Position numbers and translations under genes: made by a program. Shown one piece after another: positions 25,479-36,156 of a DNA stretch of 64,000 nucleotides. The number at the start of each line of letters is the position of its first letter. Within the stretch, counting starts at the first letter, position 1. Under the pieces are notes generated by a model. It saw only the letters and a list, made by a program, of their open reading frames with translations, did not search any database and was not told where the DNA came from. The stretch is taken from positions 62,001 to 126,000 of the forward strand of contig CAUJDW010000047.1 of NCBI GenBank assembly GCA_963169455.1. Reading direction: 5' to 3'. Source of the DNA: Bacteroidota bacterium (GTDB lineage Bacteria; Bacteroidota; Bacteroidia; Chitinophagales; Saprospiraceae).

Positions 25479-26780
25479 ATGAGATACGAGCCGATCAATC
25501 CGGAGCTTTTCGTTCAGAACCGAAAGCGCTTCATGCGCAAGATGCAGCCTGACTCCATCGCCATTTTCCACTCCAACGACCTCATGCCGCGCAGCGGCGA
25601 CACTTTTTTCCCGTTCCGGCAAAATTCCGGCTTGTTCTATCTCAGCGGGCTCGCCCAGGAAGAAACGGTGGTGGTGCTGTTCCCCGATTGCATCAAGGAG
25701 GGTTTCCAGGAGGTGGCCTTCATCCGCCGGGCCGACGAACAGTCGGCCATCTGGGAAGGGCCAAGGTACACAAAGGAAGAAGCCCGGGCCATTTCCGGGA
25801 TCGAAAAGATATTCTGGCTGGATGAGATGGACAGGGTGCTGCACGAACTCATCCTGCTGGCCAAGCGCATTTATCTCAACCTCAATGAACACGACCGCTT
25901 CCTGTCGGAAATCCAGACCAGGGACATGCGCTTCGCCCGCCTGCTCATGGAGCGCTACCCCCTGCACAAATACCACCGGGCGCAGCCCATCCTGAAGAAA
26001 TTGTTCATGCAGAAGTCGCCCCTGGAGATAGCGCTCATCCAGCATGCCATCAACATTACCGGCAAAGCTTTCAACAGGGTGCTGGAATTTGTCAAGCCCG
26101 GGCTGCGCGAGTATGAAGTCGAAGCCGAGGTCACCCATGAGTTCATCCGCAGCGGCGCTTCCGGGCACGCTTATGAGCCCATCATTGCCGGAGGGGGCAA
26201 TTCCTGTATCCTGCACTACGTCAAAAACGGCCAGCTGCTTCGCGACGGCGAGCTGCTGCTGCTGGACTTCGGGGCCGAATACGCCAACTATGCCGCCGAC
26301 CTCAGCCGCACCATCCCCGTCAACGGACAGTTCAGCGCCCGGCAGCGCGCCGTCTACGATGCGGTGCTGCGGGTTCTGAAGGGCGCCAGGCAAATGCTCG
26401 TGCCGGGCATTACCCTGGAAGAATACCACAAGGAAGTGGGCAAAATGGTGGAAAGCGAATTGCTGGGGCTCAAACTGCTGGACAAAACCGACATCAAAAA
26501 CCAGGATGAAAAATCGCCGGCCTATAAAAAATTCTTCATGCACGGCACTTCGCACCATCTGGGGCTGGAAGTGCACGACCCCGCGCACCGCTACGACCCG
26601 CTCCAGGCCGGCATGGTGTTCACCTGCGAGCCGGGCATTTACATCCGCGAAGAAAATATCGGCATCCGCCTCGAAAACGACATTCTCGTCACTGACGACG
26701 GGCCGGTTGACCTGATGGCGGATATTCCCATCGAAGCAGAGGCCATAGAAGAGCGGATGAACGCGCCGGTCTTGAGTTAA
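25479..26780 (+). CDS. Xaa-Pro aminopeptidase (M24B family)
   Basis: A 433-residue cytoplasmic metallopeptidase that removes an N-terminal residue before proline. The start at ATG 25479 gives the aminopeptidase-P N-terminal domain (RYEPINPELFVQNRKRF, SGDTFFPFRQNSGLFYLSG). The C-terminal pita-bread domain has the ligands in order: LLLDFGAEYANYAADLSRT with two metal-binding Asp, HGTSHHLGLEVHD with His, CEPGIYI with Glu, and IGIRLENDIL with Glu. Length is normal. The convergent atpC gene is separated by a hairpin. Confidence 0.95.
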   Translation: MRYEPINPELFVQNRKRFMRKMQPDSIAIFHSNDLMPRSGDTFFPFRQNSGLFYLSGLAQEETVVVLFPDCIKEGFQEVAFIRRADEQSAIWEGPRYTKEEARAISGIEKIFWLDEMDRVLHELILLAKRIYLNLNEHDRFLSEIQTRDMRFARLLMERYPLHKYHRAQPILKKLFMQKSPLEIALIQHAINITGKAFNRVLEFVKPGLREYEVEAEVTHEFIRSGASGHAYEPIIAGGGNSCILHYVKNGQLLRDGELLLLDFGAEYANYAADLSRTIPVNGQFSARQRAVYDAVLRVLKGARQMLVPGITLEEYHKEVGKMVESELLGLKLLDKTDIKNQDEKSPAYKKFFMHGTSHHLGLEVHDPAHRYDPLQAGMVFTCEPGIYIREENIGIRLENDILVTDDGPVDLMADIPIEAEAIEERMNAPVLS

Positions 26781-26797
26781 AACCTGAAAATATAAAA

Positions 26798-26821
26798 GGG
26801 AGCAGGCAAATACCTGCTCCC
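26798..26821. terminator. Hairpin between convergent aminopeptidase and atpC genes
   Basis: Arms GGGAGCAGG (26798-26806) and CCTGCTCCC (26813-26821), loop CAAATA. An A-run (AAAA at 26794-26797) before it gives a short T-run for the minus strand. It can serve both genes. Confidence 0.65.
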
Positions 26822-26855
26822 TCGTAGTATACTCAGCAAAATGACATTTCAGGGA

Positions 26856-27179
26856 TTAGCCGCCGTTGCCGTTGCCGTTTCTCACGCCGGTGACCAGCAA
26901 TGATACTTCGTTTTTCAGCACCTCCACGAAGCCGCCGCTGATGTGGAAAACGACAGTCCTTCCGGCTTCGCTTCCATCTTTGATCGCGCCGCTCTCTTCA
27001 TCATAGTACCGGTATTCTCCGCCGGCGGTCACGATGGTGATCTTGCCTTCTTCCAGAGAGGAAACGATGGGCGCGTGGTTTTTCAATACCTGAAATTCCC
27101 CCAGCGCGCCCGGCACTTTCACGGAGTTGACCTCTCCCCGGAAAATTTCCTTGTCCGGTGTAAGAACGATGATGTTCAT
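26856..27179 (-). CDS. atpC: F1F0 ATP synthase epsilon subunit
   Basis: A 107-residue protein with the beta-sandwich domain of the epsilon subunit: MNIIVLTPDKEIFRGEVNSV, GALGEFQVLKNHAPIVSSLE and FHISGGFVEVLKNEVSLLV. The subunit belongs to the central stalk of ATP synthase on the inner face of the membrane. The C-terminal helical hairpin that inhibits hydrolysis in E. coli is missing; the chain ends in GNGNGG. Short forms like this are usual in Bacteroidota. It follows atpD by 95 bp on the same strand. No other ATP synthase genes are in the window, fitting the split atp loci of this phylum. Confidence 0.93.
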   Translation of the reverse strand: MNIIVLTPDKEIFRGEVNSVKVPGALGEFQVLKNHAPIVSSLEEGKITIVTAGGEYRYYDEESGAIKDGSEAGRTVVFHISGGFVEVLKNEVSLLVTGVRNGNGNGG

Positions 27180-27274
27180 ATTCCAGAAAAATTGCGGCGC
27201 GATGCGCCAGTTTTTATCAGAATAATGCAGCCGGAGCAGGGCCGGCTACATCAGGCATGCGTCTTTGACAGCAC

Positions 27275-28906
<1,632 letters not shown>

Positions 28907-29113
28907 TCATTTTCAGCCTGCTGCGCAGCCTTTCCGCCGGCCCTTTGACTGCCGTGAAACCAGCCTCCGAAATTTGCTTTTTATTTTCAAAACCGCCTCC
29001 GATACATATTTCGGCCAAGGGCGCTTAGCCCTATTTTTCTTTAGCGGCCGCCATGCGCCAAAAAAGGCCTTCCGGGCGGGGCAGATTCCATTTTTCCTGG
29101 TTATTTTTCGGAT

Positions 29114-30112
29114 ATGATCAGCATCCTGCTCCCCGTCTATAACAACGAGCCCCACCTGGAGGCCTGCCTCGGCTCCATCCTTTCCCAGACGCTGAACAAC
29201 TGGGAACTGCTGGCCGTGGACGACTATTCTGAGGACGGAAGCCCGGGCATTCTTCAGCGCTACGCCCGGAAGGACGTTCGGATACGCCTGCTGCAAAACC
29301 AGGGCCCCAAGGGCATCATCCCCGCCCTCCGGCTGGCGCTGCTGCACAGCCGCGGCCGCTACATCAGCCGCATGGATGCCGACGACCTCATGCCGGCCGG
29401 CAAGCTGGACACCCTCCGCAGCCTGCTCCAGGCCCGCGGGCCGGGTTGGGTGGCCACCGGCAAGGTTCGCTACTTTTCCGATGAAGAACTGGGCGAGGGC
29501 TACCGGCGCTACCAGGACTGGCTGAACGGCCTGGCGGACAGCGGGCGCCATTTTGAAGAAATATACCGAGAATGCGTGCTGCCCTCCCCGGCATGGATGG
29601 TGCTGAAGGACGACCTGCTGCGCTGCGGCGCTTTCGAACCGGAGGTTTATCCGGAGGATTACAGCCTTTGCTTCCGATTTTACGAACATGGGCTCCGGAT
29701 TGCCGCCAGCCCCGAGCTCGTCCACCTGTGGCGCGACCACCCTGCCCGCGCCAGCCGCAACCTTCTCGCCTATGCCGACCATACTTTTTTGGCGCTTAAG
29801 CTCCACTACTTTTTAAAGGTGGACTACCGGGCGGGCCGCCCGATCGTCCTGTGGGGAGCCGGGCGCAAAGGCAAGGAAGCGGCCCGTCGGCTGCTGGAAG
29901 AAGGCGTTCGCTTCCACTGGGTGTGCGACACCCCCGGCAAGATAGGGAAGGACATCTACGGCGTCCGGCTGCAATCTTTTGAAGCGGTTGCGGGCTTGAA
30001 CAACCCACAAATACTGGTGCTCGTGGCCGCCCCCGGTGCACAGGCGGAAATCAAAGGGCATTTGCAGGTATGGAATTTGCATCCCGGCAAGGATTTTTTC
30101 TTTTTTTGCTGA
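29114..30112 (+). CDS. Family 2 glycosyltransferase with C-terminal Rossmann-like extension
   Basis: A 332-residue protein. The GT-A fold is seen from ISILLPVYNNEPHLEACLGS through LLAVDDYSEDGSPGIL, to the metal-binding DxD-type motif MDADDLMPAGK near residue 98. Residues about 245-332 add a second domain starting VLWGAGRKGKEAARRLLEEG, which looks like a nucleotide-binding Rossmann turn (GAGRKG), as seen in some sugar-transfer proteins. It probably transfers a sugar to a polysaccharide or lipid in the cytoplasm. Donor and acceptor are unknown. No other glycan genes are adjacent. It precedes the DUF5691 gene by 55 bp of AT-rich DNA with TTTACATTTT repeats. Confidence 0.88.
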   Translation: MISILLPVYNNEPHLEACLGSILSQTLNNWELLAVDDYSEDGSPGILQRYARKDVRIRLLQNQGPKGIIPALRLALLHSRGRYISRMDADDLMPAGKLDTLRSLLQARGPGWVATGKVRYFSDEELGEGYRRYQDWLNGLADSGRHFEEIYRECVLPSPAWMVLKDDLLRCGAFEPEVYPEDYSLCFRFYEHGLRIAASPELVHLWRDHPARASRNLLAYADHTFLALKLHYFLKVDYRAGRPIVLWGAGRKGKEAARRLLEEGVRFHWVCDTPGKIGKDIYGVRLQSFEAVAGLNNPQILVLVAAPGAQAEIKGHLQVWNLHPGKDFFFFC

Positions 30113-30167
30113 ACAATGCCCCTTTTTTACATTTTTGATTTTACATTTTACATTTTGACTTTTACAG

Positions 30168-31694
30168 ATGATCTGGGACGAACTGGCAAGCATAGCACTC
30201 ATCGGGACGGAAAGGGCTCAACTTTCCGAAAGTGCGCTTTCGGCCCTGGCCCAACTGGGCGTCGACACCGATGCGCACCCTGCCCGGACTGTCCTGGAAG
30301 CGGCCGCGCTTTACCACGGCCTGCGGCGGGCTGGCTTTCCCCTGCCGGTGCAGGAACAACTGCCCCTTCCTGCCGGCCCGGCAGAGCGCAGCCCTGCCCC
30401 GGGCGTTTCCCGGGAGGCGTCCCGGGCGCTGTCGGTCATCCTTGGCGGCCGGTATATCCACGCCCTGCCGGAATACCTTGAACTGGCCCGGCAGCAGCAG
30501 CATCCCCTGCCGCCCGAACACCTGCCCGCCCTGTTTCAACTGAGCCTTAAATACCCGGCAATCCGGGAAATGGTGCGCCCCGCCCTCGGCCCGGAAGCAT
30601 GGTGGCTGCTGCAGCAAAACCCGGACTGGCGGCCCCTTGCCGAAAACCCGGAACTGGAAATGTGGCCGGATGCGCCATTGGAAGATAAACAGGCCATGCT
30701 ACGCTTCCTGCGCCACACGAAGCCCGAACAGGCTGCACCCCTGCTCCAAAGCATCTGGGGGGGGCTGGCCCATACCGGCAAGCTGGCTTTTCTGGATATC
30801 CTGGCCATAGGGCTGGGCGGATATGACGAAACTTTTCTGGAATCCTGCCTGCAGGACAGCCGCAAGGAAGTTCGCCTGTCCGCCGCTGCTCTGCTCAGCC
30901 GGCTGCCCGGTTCCGCCCTGGTGGAGCGGCTGTTCGCCCGGGCAAAAAAACTGTTGGAACAGAAGGGCAAGGGTTCCCTGGAGCTACACTACCCCAAAAC
31001 CCTGGATGAAGGGCTGAAAAGGGACGGCATCGGCGCCAAAAAAGGCGCCCCTGCCGACTGGGCATTGGAACTCCTCGGCAAAATACCCCCCCAACGCTGG
31101 GAAGAACACTTCGGAAAAGCAACCGTGGATTGCCTGCGCCTGCTGGCAGGCAGCGCCCGGAAAAAAATACTGATTGAAGGCGTAGCACAAGCCGCCATCC
31201 TGCACCAGGACCACCGCTGGGTGGAGGCCATCCTGCGCTTCTGGTGGCGCACCAACGACGAGGAGGCCTGGAGCAGCGCCCTGGGCAAACGCCTGATCGA
31301 ACAGCTGCCCGCGCCGGTATTCAATGAGCTGGCCGTACAGCAACTGCAGCAACATACCGGCCCCATCGAGGAGCGCAGCCTGCTCAGCCACATGCTCAGC
31401 CTGGGCGCCCACCCCTGGGAGGACAGGCTGGCGCACCTGGTGCTGAAAGGCTTCCAGAACTGGGTCGCCGGCGCCCGCAACTATTACTGGAACCTCTGGC
31501 ACTACCGCCGCATACTGGAGGTGGCCGCCTACAAGGGCCCCCCCCGCCTGGCGGAGAGCCTCCAAAGCACTTGGGACACCCGTTCGCCGGTATGGCCCCG
31601 CTGGGAAAAGGAGGTGGAGCGGTTGCTGCAGGTGCTGGACTTTCGAAGATTACTCCACCAGGGGATTCCATCCCTTAAGGGATGGAATCCCTAA
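30168..31694 (+). CDS. DUF5691 family protein of a MoxR-associated cluster
   Basis: A 508-residue, almost entirely helical protein without signal peptide, with repeated Leu/Ala-rich helices (LSAAALLSRLPGSALVERLF, LLSHMLSLGAHPWEDRL) that look HEAT-like. It resembles DUF5691, a family that from memory occurs with MoxR-type AAA ATPases, DUF5682, VWA and SWIM zinc-finger proteins. Its stop lies five bases before the MoxR start, so the two are one operon. The last ten residues (IPSLKGWNP region) are encoded by a 30-bp perfect palindrome, so the natural C-terminus may have been altered by repeat insertion. Function is unknown; an adaptor or substrate-recognition role for the ATPase is inference. 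Confidence 0.8.
   Translation: MIWDELASIALIGTERAQLSESALSALAQLGVDTDAHPARTVLEAAALYHGLRRAGFPLPVQEQLPLPAGPAERSPAPGVSREASRALSVILGGRYIHALPEYLELARQQQHPLPPEHLPALFQLSLKYPAIREMVRPALGPEAWWLLQQNPDWRPLAENPELEMWPDAPLEDKQAMLRFLRHTKPEQAAPLLQSIWGGLAHTGKLAFLDILAIGLGGYDETFLESCLQDSRKEVRLSAAALLSRLPGSALVERLFARAKKLLEQKGKGSLELHYPKTLDEGLKRDGIGAKKGAPADWALELLGKIPPQRWEEHFGKATVDCLRLLAGSARKKILIEGVAQAAILHQDHRWVEAILRFWWRTNDEEAWSSALGKRLIEQLPAPVFNELAVQQLQQHTGPIEERSLLSHMLSLGAHPWEDRLAHLVLKGFQNWVAGARNYYWNLWHYRRILEVAAYKGPPRLAESLQSTWDTRSPVWPRWEKEVERLLQVLDFRRLLHQGIPSLKGWNP
31662..31691. repeat. 30-bp perfect palindrome, copy 1
   Basis: Arms GGGATTCCATCCC and GGGATGGAATCCC around central TTAA. It lies inside the last codons of the DUF5691 gene, just before the MoxR start. 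Related copies are at 36156-36195 and 53985-54020. Confidence 0.9.
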
Positions 31695-31698
31695 AAAC

Positions 31699-32787
31699 AT
31701 GCCCATGCCCACCATCCTCCGCCCCCACGCCGAAGAGGCTTTCGCCGAAGAGCTCAAAGCCCTGTCCAAAGCCGACAAGCACCCCCGCCCGGCCAACTGG
31801 CAGCTTTCCCCCTGGGCTGTGGCCACCTACCTGCTGGGCGGCAAGCTGGACGACGGAACCGCTATCACTCCCAAATACTATGGCAGCCGGCGCATCATCG
31901 AAGTGGCCATCGCCACCCTGGCCACCGACCGGGCGCTGCTGTTAATCGGCATCCCCGGAACGGCCAAGACCTGGGTGTCCGAGCACCTGGCCGCCGCTAT
32001 TTCCGGCGATTCCAAGCTGCTGGTGCAGGGCACCGCCGGCATGAGCGAAGAAAGCCTGCGCTACGGCTGGAACTACGCCCGCCTGCTGGCGGAAGGGCCG
32101 TCCGATAATGCACTGGTGCCCAGTCCTGTCGTGCAGGCCATGCGGCAGGGGAAGATCGCCAGGGTGGAGGAACTGACCCGCATCCCCTCCGATGTGCAGG
32201 ACGCGCTCATCACCGTGCTCTCCGAAAAGGCGCTGCCCGTACCCGAACTTAATACCGAAGTACAAGCCGTACAAGGCTTCAACCTCATCGCCACCGCCAA
32301 CGACCGCGACAAGGGCGTCAACGAGCTGTCGAGCGCCCTGCGGCGGCGCTTCAATACCGTGGTGATGCCCCTGCCGGCCAGCCTCGAGGAGGAAGTCACC
32401 ATCGTAAAGGAACGCGTGGAGCAGATCGGCCAGGCGCTGGAGCTGCCCCCGCAGGCCGCACCTATCGAGGAGATTCGCCGGCTGGTCACCATCTTCCGCG
32501 AGCTGCGCAGCGGCAAAACCGAGGACGGCCGCCGCAAGCTCAAGATCCCCAGCAGCACCCTGAGCACCGCCGAGGCCATCTCCGTCATCAACAGCGGCCA
32601 GGCCCTGGCCGTACACTTCGGCGACGGCGCCCTCTCCGCCCGCGATATGGCCGGCAGCCTGCTCGGCTCCATCGTCAAAGACCCGGTACAGGACAAGGCA
32701 GCCTGGGAGGAATACCTGGAAACGGTGGTGAAAGAACGAGACGGGTGGACAGATATTTATGAGGCGAGCAGGGAGTTGCTGGGCTAA
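31699..32787 (+). CDS. MoxR-type AAA+ ATPase
   Basis: A 362-residue ATPase (ATG 31705 is an equally possible start). Walker A is GIPGTAKTWVSEHL at about residues 84-97. Later ELTRIPSDVQDALITVLSE matches the MoxR-type Walker B and following helix region. LIATANDRDKGVNELSSALRRRF contains sensor 1 and the arginine-finger segment. MoxR ATPases remodel or activate partner proteins, often VWA-domain proteins that carry a metal-ion site. No VWA gene is present here; the neighbours are DUF5691 upstream and DUF5682 after two inserted secreted-protein genes. Hairpins follow immediately downstream. Confidence 0.9.
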   Translation: MPMPTILRPHAEEAFAEELKALSKADKHPRPANWQLSPWAVATYLLGGKLDDGTAITPKYYGSRRIIEVAIATLATDRALLLIGIPGTAKTWVSEHLAAAISGDSKLLVQGTAGMSEESLRYGWNYARLLAEGPSDNALVPSPVVQAMRQGKIARVEELTRIPSDVQDALITVLSEKALPVPELNTEVQAVQGFNLIATANDRDKGVNELSSALRRRFNTVVMPLPASLEEEVTIVKERVEQIGQALELPPQAAPIEEIRRLVTIFRELRSGKTEDGRRKLKIPSSTLSTAEAISVINSGQALAVHFGDGALSARDMAGSLLGSIVKDPVQDKAAWEEYLETVVKERDGWTDIYEASRELLG

Positions 32788-32794
32788 CCCGAAC

Positions 32795-32899
32795 CTCCAA
32801 CCTTCCGGTTGGAGTAAGAAACCTTCTCCGAGCAGAAGCTCGGAGGTACGGGGCTTCTCCAACCAAAAGAGCCTGCCCCGGGGCTGGCCGGGGTTGGAG
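32795..32899. repeat. Cluster of three related hairpins
   Basis: Hairpin 1: CTCCAACC/GGTTGGAG with a 4-base loop (32795-32814). Hairpin 2: CTCCGAGC/GCTCGGAG, loop AGAA (32826-32845). Hairpin 3: CTCCAACC (32857-32864) and GGTTGGAG (32892-32899) around a GC-rich inner palindrome. Hairpins 2 and 3 are followed by GTACGG. They resemble a REP-like unit array and may also end the MoxR transcript. Confidence 0.75.
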
Positions 32900-32928
32900 G
32901 TACGGAAAGAACTTTAACACGCCTTCTC

Positions 32929-32959
32929 TTGTCCAACATTGCTGCGTTGCTTATATTTG
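32929..32959 (+). promoter_or_regulatory. Putative promoter for the T9SS cargo gene
   Basis: TTG (32929-32931) and TATATTTG (32952-32959), 20 bp apart, match the Bacteroidota consensus. It would give a leader of about 110 bases before ATG 33075, showing that the inserted cargo gene has its own transcription start. Confidence 0.5.
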
Positions 32960-33074
32960 TAATCGTGCGCGCTTTTATGCCATAGACAAACACTCCCGGC
33001 CAATACACTAAGCTGCTCATTTATTTACTCACCTGCTTTGGATAGAGTGTATTCAAAGCCCCAAAACTTTGTCT

Positions 33075-34631
33075 ATGAAAATGCTTACGATTTTAAAAAT
33101 GCGCTTTACCCCCCCCCTATTTGTAATTATTTTGTTATTAATTCCGGCATTGGGAATGTCTCAACTGATAGGCGGCACAGTATTTCGCAATATCTGTGGG
33201 GAACGGGTTCCCCTTGTTGGCGCCAAGGTATTCATTGACCATCCCGGGCCGTATATTGACCATGTATTTTCCGGTGAAAATGGCGAATGGAGCTATTTGA
33301 TCACTTCAGGCGACCCGATAGGGCAGTATATCATAGGGGTATCAGAACCAGCCGGCGCCAGCCCCGGATACTACCTGTTCTACAAAGGGAGCCCCAGCAA
33401 TATGAATATGAATTTCGAAATTGACGGGATAGACATTGAAAGCCCACTTTACATGGTGGATTGCTATGACGGCGACCCCGGCCCTACCGCACTGTCGCCC
33501 GGCGAGGCCACTGTTTTCGCCGGCTGCGAAGAAGAATCTTTACTGCATGTTTACTGGGACGTACTGGAGGAACTCGGCCTGGAAGAAGATTGTGACCTGA
33601 CGCCCTTCCCCGGCTGCGCGAGGTTGCAGGTGTTCAAATCCAACGCAGATGGAGAAATCACCTCCCCCCGGCCTGTTCAAAAAGGAGTATGGGTGAGCGA
33701 GGTGGATTGCCGGGATTTGTGCGCTCCTTCAACGATCAGCATAACCATGGAACCAGGCCTGAAGGATGGCTATTATTTGTTCGTCCTGGAATTCGGCTGC
33801 TGCGAAGGAGAGGAACCGGTAATTCTGGATACGCAACAGGGGCTAGTGTTGTATGTTTCCGACCCTGAACCGGTTGATGTGGATTTTGCCTTCATTGTAA
33901 GCAACACGGTAGATGCCCTGAATGGCAGCGACCCGATTGATGGGCTGGAAGCGACTTCTGATGTAAGCCCGGGCCCGGCTTTAGGGCCGCTTTCGATAGG
34001 AATAGATGCGAATATAATTAGCGGAACCTTCCTGGAAAGCATTACTTATACAGTTGAAGAAGTGGACTGTAATGGCTTTGGGCAACCTATTCTTTTATTT
34101 GAAAAAAGCATTCCAGCCAACGACGGTGTTCAGCCCGCCAATTTTCTTTTCCTGGACCAGTTTTTAGACCCTGCCACTGGCCAGCCCTACTTTTTTGTCA
34201 ATGAGAACACCATCGGCAAGTGTTTCAGGGCTACCGTAACCGTGGCTAACATATGTGGTAAGGCATCCAAATCCAGCTTTTTTACCATCACAGAGTCCTG
34301 CCAGTTCTGCATGGTGCAGGAGCAGCAGGAAGTAGCGGGAAGGGCTGCCTTCAAAACGAAAACGGGCTCTCCCTTAAATAATATGGAGGTCAACATATTC
34401 CCCAATCCCTCGGAGGAGGAAGCCCGGGCCGAATTTCGGCTGGCTAGCCCGGCGGCTGTAAGCTTCCGGATAAGGGATGTTTCCGGCAGGGTGCTTCACA
34501 ATCAGCCCCTACAGCTGGATGCAGGCGTCCATTCAATCCCCTTACAAATTGGCGGCTTACCCTCCGGCTTATATCTGGTAGAGTGGCAGGCCAACGGCGA
34601 GACAGGCCTGCTCAAACTCGTTAAGGAATAA
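33075..34631 (+). CDS. Secreted protein with type-A T9SS sorting domain
   Basis: A 518-residue protein; ATG 33075 is preferred to TTG 33069. A signal peptide covers about 1-33 (hydrophobic LFVIILLLIPALGMS). An N-terminal SdrD/carboxypeptidase-like beta domain (RNICGERVPLVGAKVFIDHP) is followed by a Cys-rich region of unknown fold. The last 75 residues are a type-A T9SS domain (NIFPNPSEEEARAEFRL, ISFRIRDVSGRVLHN-type strand, LPSGLYLVEWQ). T9SS would carry it to the surface or outside. Function of the body is unknown. GC content is lower than in neighbours, and together with the next gene it splits a MoxR/DUF5682 set. Confidence 0.85.
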   Translation: MKMLTILKMRFTPPLFVIILLLIPALGMSQLIGGTVFRNICGERVPLVGAKVFIDHPGPYIDHVFSGENGEWSYLITSGDPIGQYIIGVSEPAGASPGYYLFYKGSPSNMNMNFEIDGIDIESPLYMVDCYDGDPGPTALSPGEATVFAGCEEESLLHVYWDVLEELGLEEDCDLTPFPGCARLQVFKSNADGEITSPRPVQKGVWVSEVDCRDLCAPSTISITMEPGLKDGYYLFVLEFGCCEGEEPVILDTQQGLVLYVSDPEPVDVDFAFIVSNTVDALNGSDPIDGLEATSDVSPGPALGPLSIGIDANIISGTFLESITYTVEEVDCNGFGQPILLFEKSIPANDGVQPANFLFLDQFLDPATGQPYFFVNENTIGKCFRATVTVANICGKASKSSFFTITESCQFCMVQEQQEVAGRAAFKTKTGSPLNNMEVNIFPNPSEEEARAEFRLASPAAVSFRIRDVSGRVLHNQPLQLDAGVHSIPLQIGGLPSGLYLVEWQANGETGLLKLVKE

Positions 34632-34646
34632 TACATTCATTAACCG

Positions 34647-34721
34647 GAGAGGCTGCCTGGCAAAGATATTCTGATAAAAGCGCTGCGCTGTTTTTCTTCC
34701 AACCATTTCAGGCAGCCTCTC
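34647..34721. terminator. Long-loop inverted repeat after the T9SS cargo gene
   Basis: Arms GAGAGGCTGCCTG (34647-34659) and CAGGCAGCCTCTC (34709-34721), perfect over 13 bp with a 49-base loop. It ends 20 bp before the next start codon. TTTC follows the right arm. It may terminate the upstream transcript or be another repeat element. Confidence 0.55.
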
Positions 34722-34740
34722 TTTCAAATATCTCCACACT

Positions 34741-36156
34741 ATGACATCCCTGATTCGGCCGTTTTTATGGGCGGGGTTCTCCCTATTGCTTTTCACACCC
34801 AATTTCCTGGCCGCCCAAAACCTCATAAAAAACCCAAGTTTCGAAGAATACTACACCTGCCCGAATGATGAAGGGCAATTGATGGGTTATGCTAAGTATT
34901 GGAAATCGTATTTTAGTACCCTTGATTATTTGAATAAGTGTGGATTTTATCCAGAGTCTCTAGTTGATAATGTTTTTCCGAGAACAGGTGAAGCTTTGGC
35001 AGGTGCACGCTGGTTGTACGTGGCAGGTACTGACCCAAAGAGAGAATATTTACATGGAGAGTTGACTCAGCCGCTTGGTGAAGAAGAAATATACTACCTG
35101 GAATACTATGTTCATCCGATGTCTTACGGCATCGCCATCGACCAGTATAGTGCACATTTTTCTCCAACCCCCATAAATGATACGCCCCCTAGTGGTGTCT
35201 TGTACTTGGAGCCTCATGTTCAAAACCAATCAGGCATAATATCTGCTCTTGAATGGGTACGTATCAGTGGGTGTTATACAGCCAAGGGGGGAGAGAAATA
35301 TATAACCCTGGGCAATTTCGTTTCCAATGAAGAAACGGACACATTAAATCCTATATCTGCGATTGTTATTCAAAAACACTACGCCCTCATCGACGACGTC
35401 GCCCTCTATTCCCTTTCCTCGTTGATCCCATCCGACACGGCCATTCAGGAAGGCGAAAGCCTGGCGTTCAACACCAACCTGCCTTTATCTTACCGGCTCA
35501 ACGGCGAGGCCCTGCCGGGCGGGCAGTTTGCGCCAGACAGCGCCGGATTGTACATCATAGAAGTGTCGCTGGAACCCTGCGGCCCCATCGGTTCCTTTCA
35601 GGTAGAGGTGTACACCTGCGAAGCCCTGGGGAAAGATTATGCGCCATTTCTATCCGACACATCTGTTTGCCTGGAGGAAGGCTGGCAGCTGCTTTTCCCC
35701 CGTACCGACACTTATAACTACCGGATAAACGGGCAGCTGGCCGCCGAAAATGTTTTTACCCCTTCTGATACAGGCTACTACGAAATCCTGGTCGAACTAC
35801 CCGATTGCGCCATTCTGGACACCATCCGCATCCTGGCGCTGGACTGCACCATCAGCGATGAAGTGCCGGATTGTTTTTTCATCCCCTCCGCATTCAGCCC
35901 CAACGGTGACGGCCGCAACGATTATTTCCGCCTGTATGGCCCCTGCCAGATACAGGCGGTTGAAGCCCGGATATTCGACCGCTGGGGCGGCCTGCTGTTT
36001 GAGTCTACCGACCCCGGTTTTCGCTGGGATGGCACGGCCGGCGGCAAAGCGGTGAGCAATGGCCTGTATGTTTACGCTATCCGCCTGGTTTTCGTGGGGG
36101 AAGACAAACGGGTGTATGAACGCGAAGAAAAGGGGGCGGTGGCCCTGCTGCGATAG
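34741..36156 (+). CDS. Secreted protein with lectin-like N-terminal domain and type-B T9SS C-terminal domain
   Basis: A 471-residue protein. The signal peptide is about 1-25. The next 200 residues start NLIKNPSFEEYYTCPNDEGQ, the typical opening of a carbohydrate-binding-like (CBM 4/9 type) beta-sandwich common on Bacteroidota surface proteins. Two short Ig-like repeats (SYRLNGEALPGGQFAPDSAG and NYRINGQLAAENVFTPSDTG) follow. The last 85 residues are the gliding-motility-associated type-B domain, starting PSAFSPNGDGRNDYF. The protein would be exported by T9SS and attached through a PorP/SprF-type partner, which is not adjacent here. The N-terminal half is visibly AT-richer than the C-terminal half, suggesting a mosaic gene. 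Confidence 0.88.
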   Translation: MTSLIRPFLWAGFSLLLFTPNFLAAQNLIKNPSFEEYYTCPNDEGQLMGYAKYWKSYFSTLDYLNKCGFYPESLVDNVFPRTGEALAGARWLYVAGTDPKREYLHGELTQPLGEEEIYYLEYYVHPMSYGIAIDQYSAHFSPTPINDTPPSGVLYLEPHVQNQSGIISALEWVRISGCYTAKGGEKYITLGNFVSNEETDTLNPISAIVIQKHYALIDDVALYSLSSLIPSDTAIQEGESLAFNTNLPLSYRLNGEALPGGQFAPDSAGLYIIEVSLEPCGPIGSFQVEVYTCEALGKDYAPFLSDTSVCLEEGWQLLFPRTDTYNYRINGQLAAENVFTPSDTGYYEILVELPDCAILDTIRILALDCTISDEVPDCFFIPSAFSPNGDGRNDYFRLYGPCQIQAVEARIFDRWGGLLFESTDPGFRWDGTAGGKAVSNGLYVYAIRLVFVGEDKRVYEREEKGAVALLR

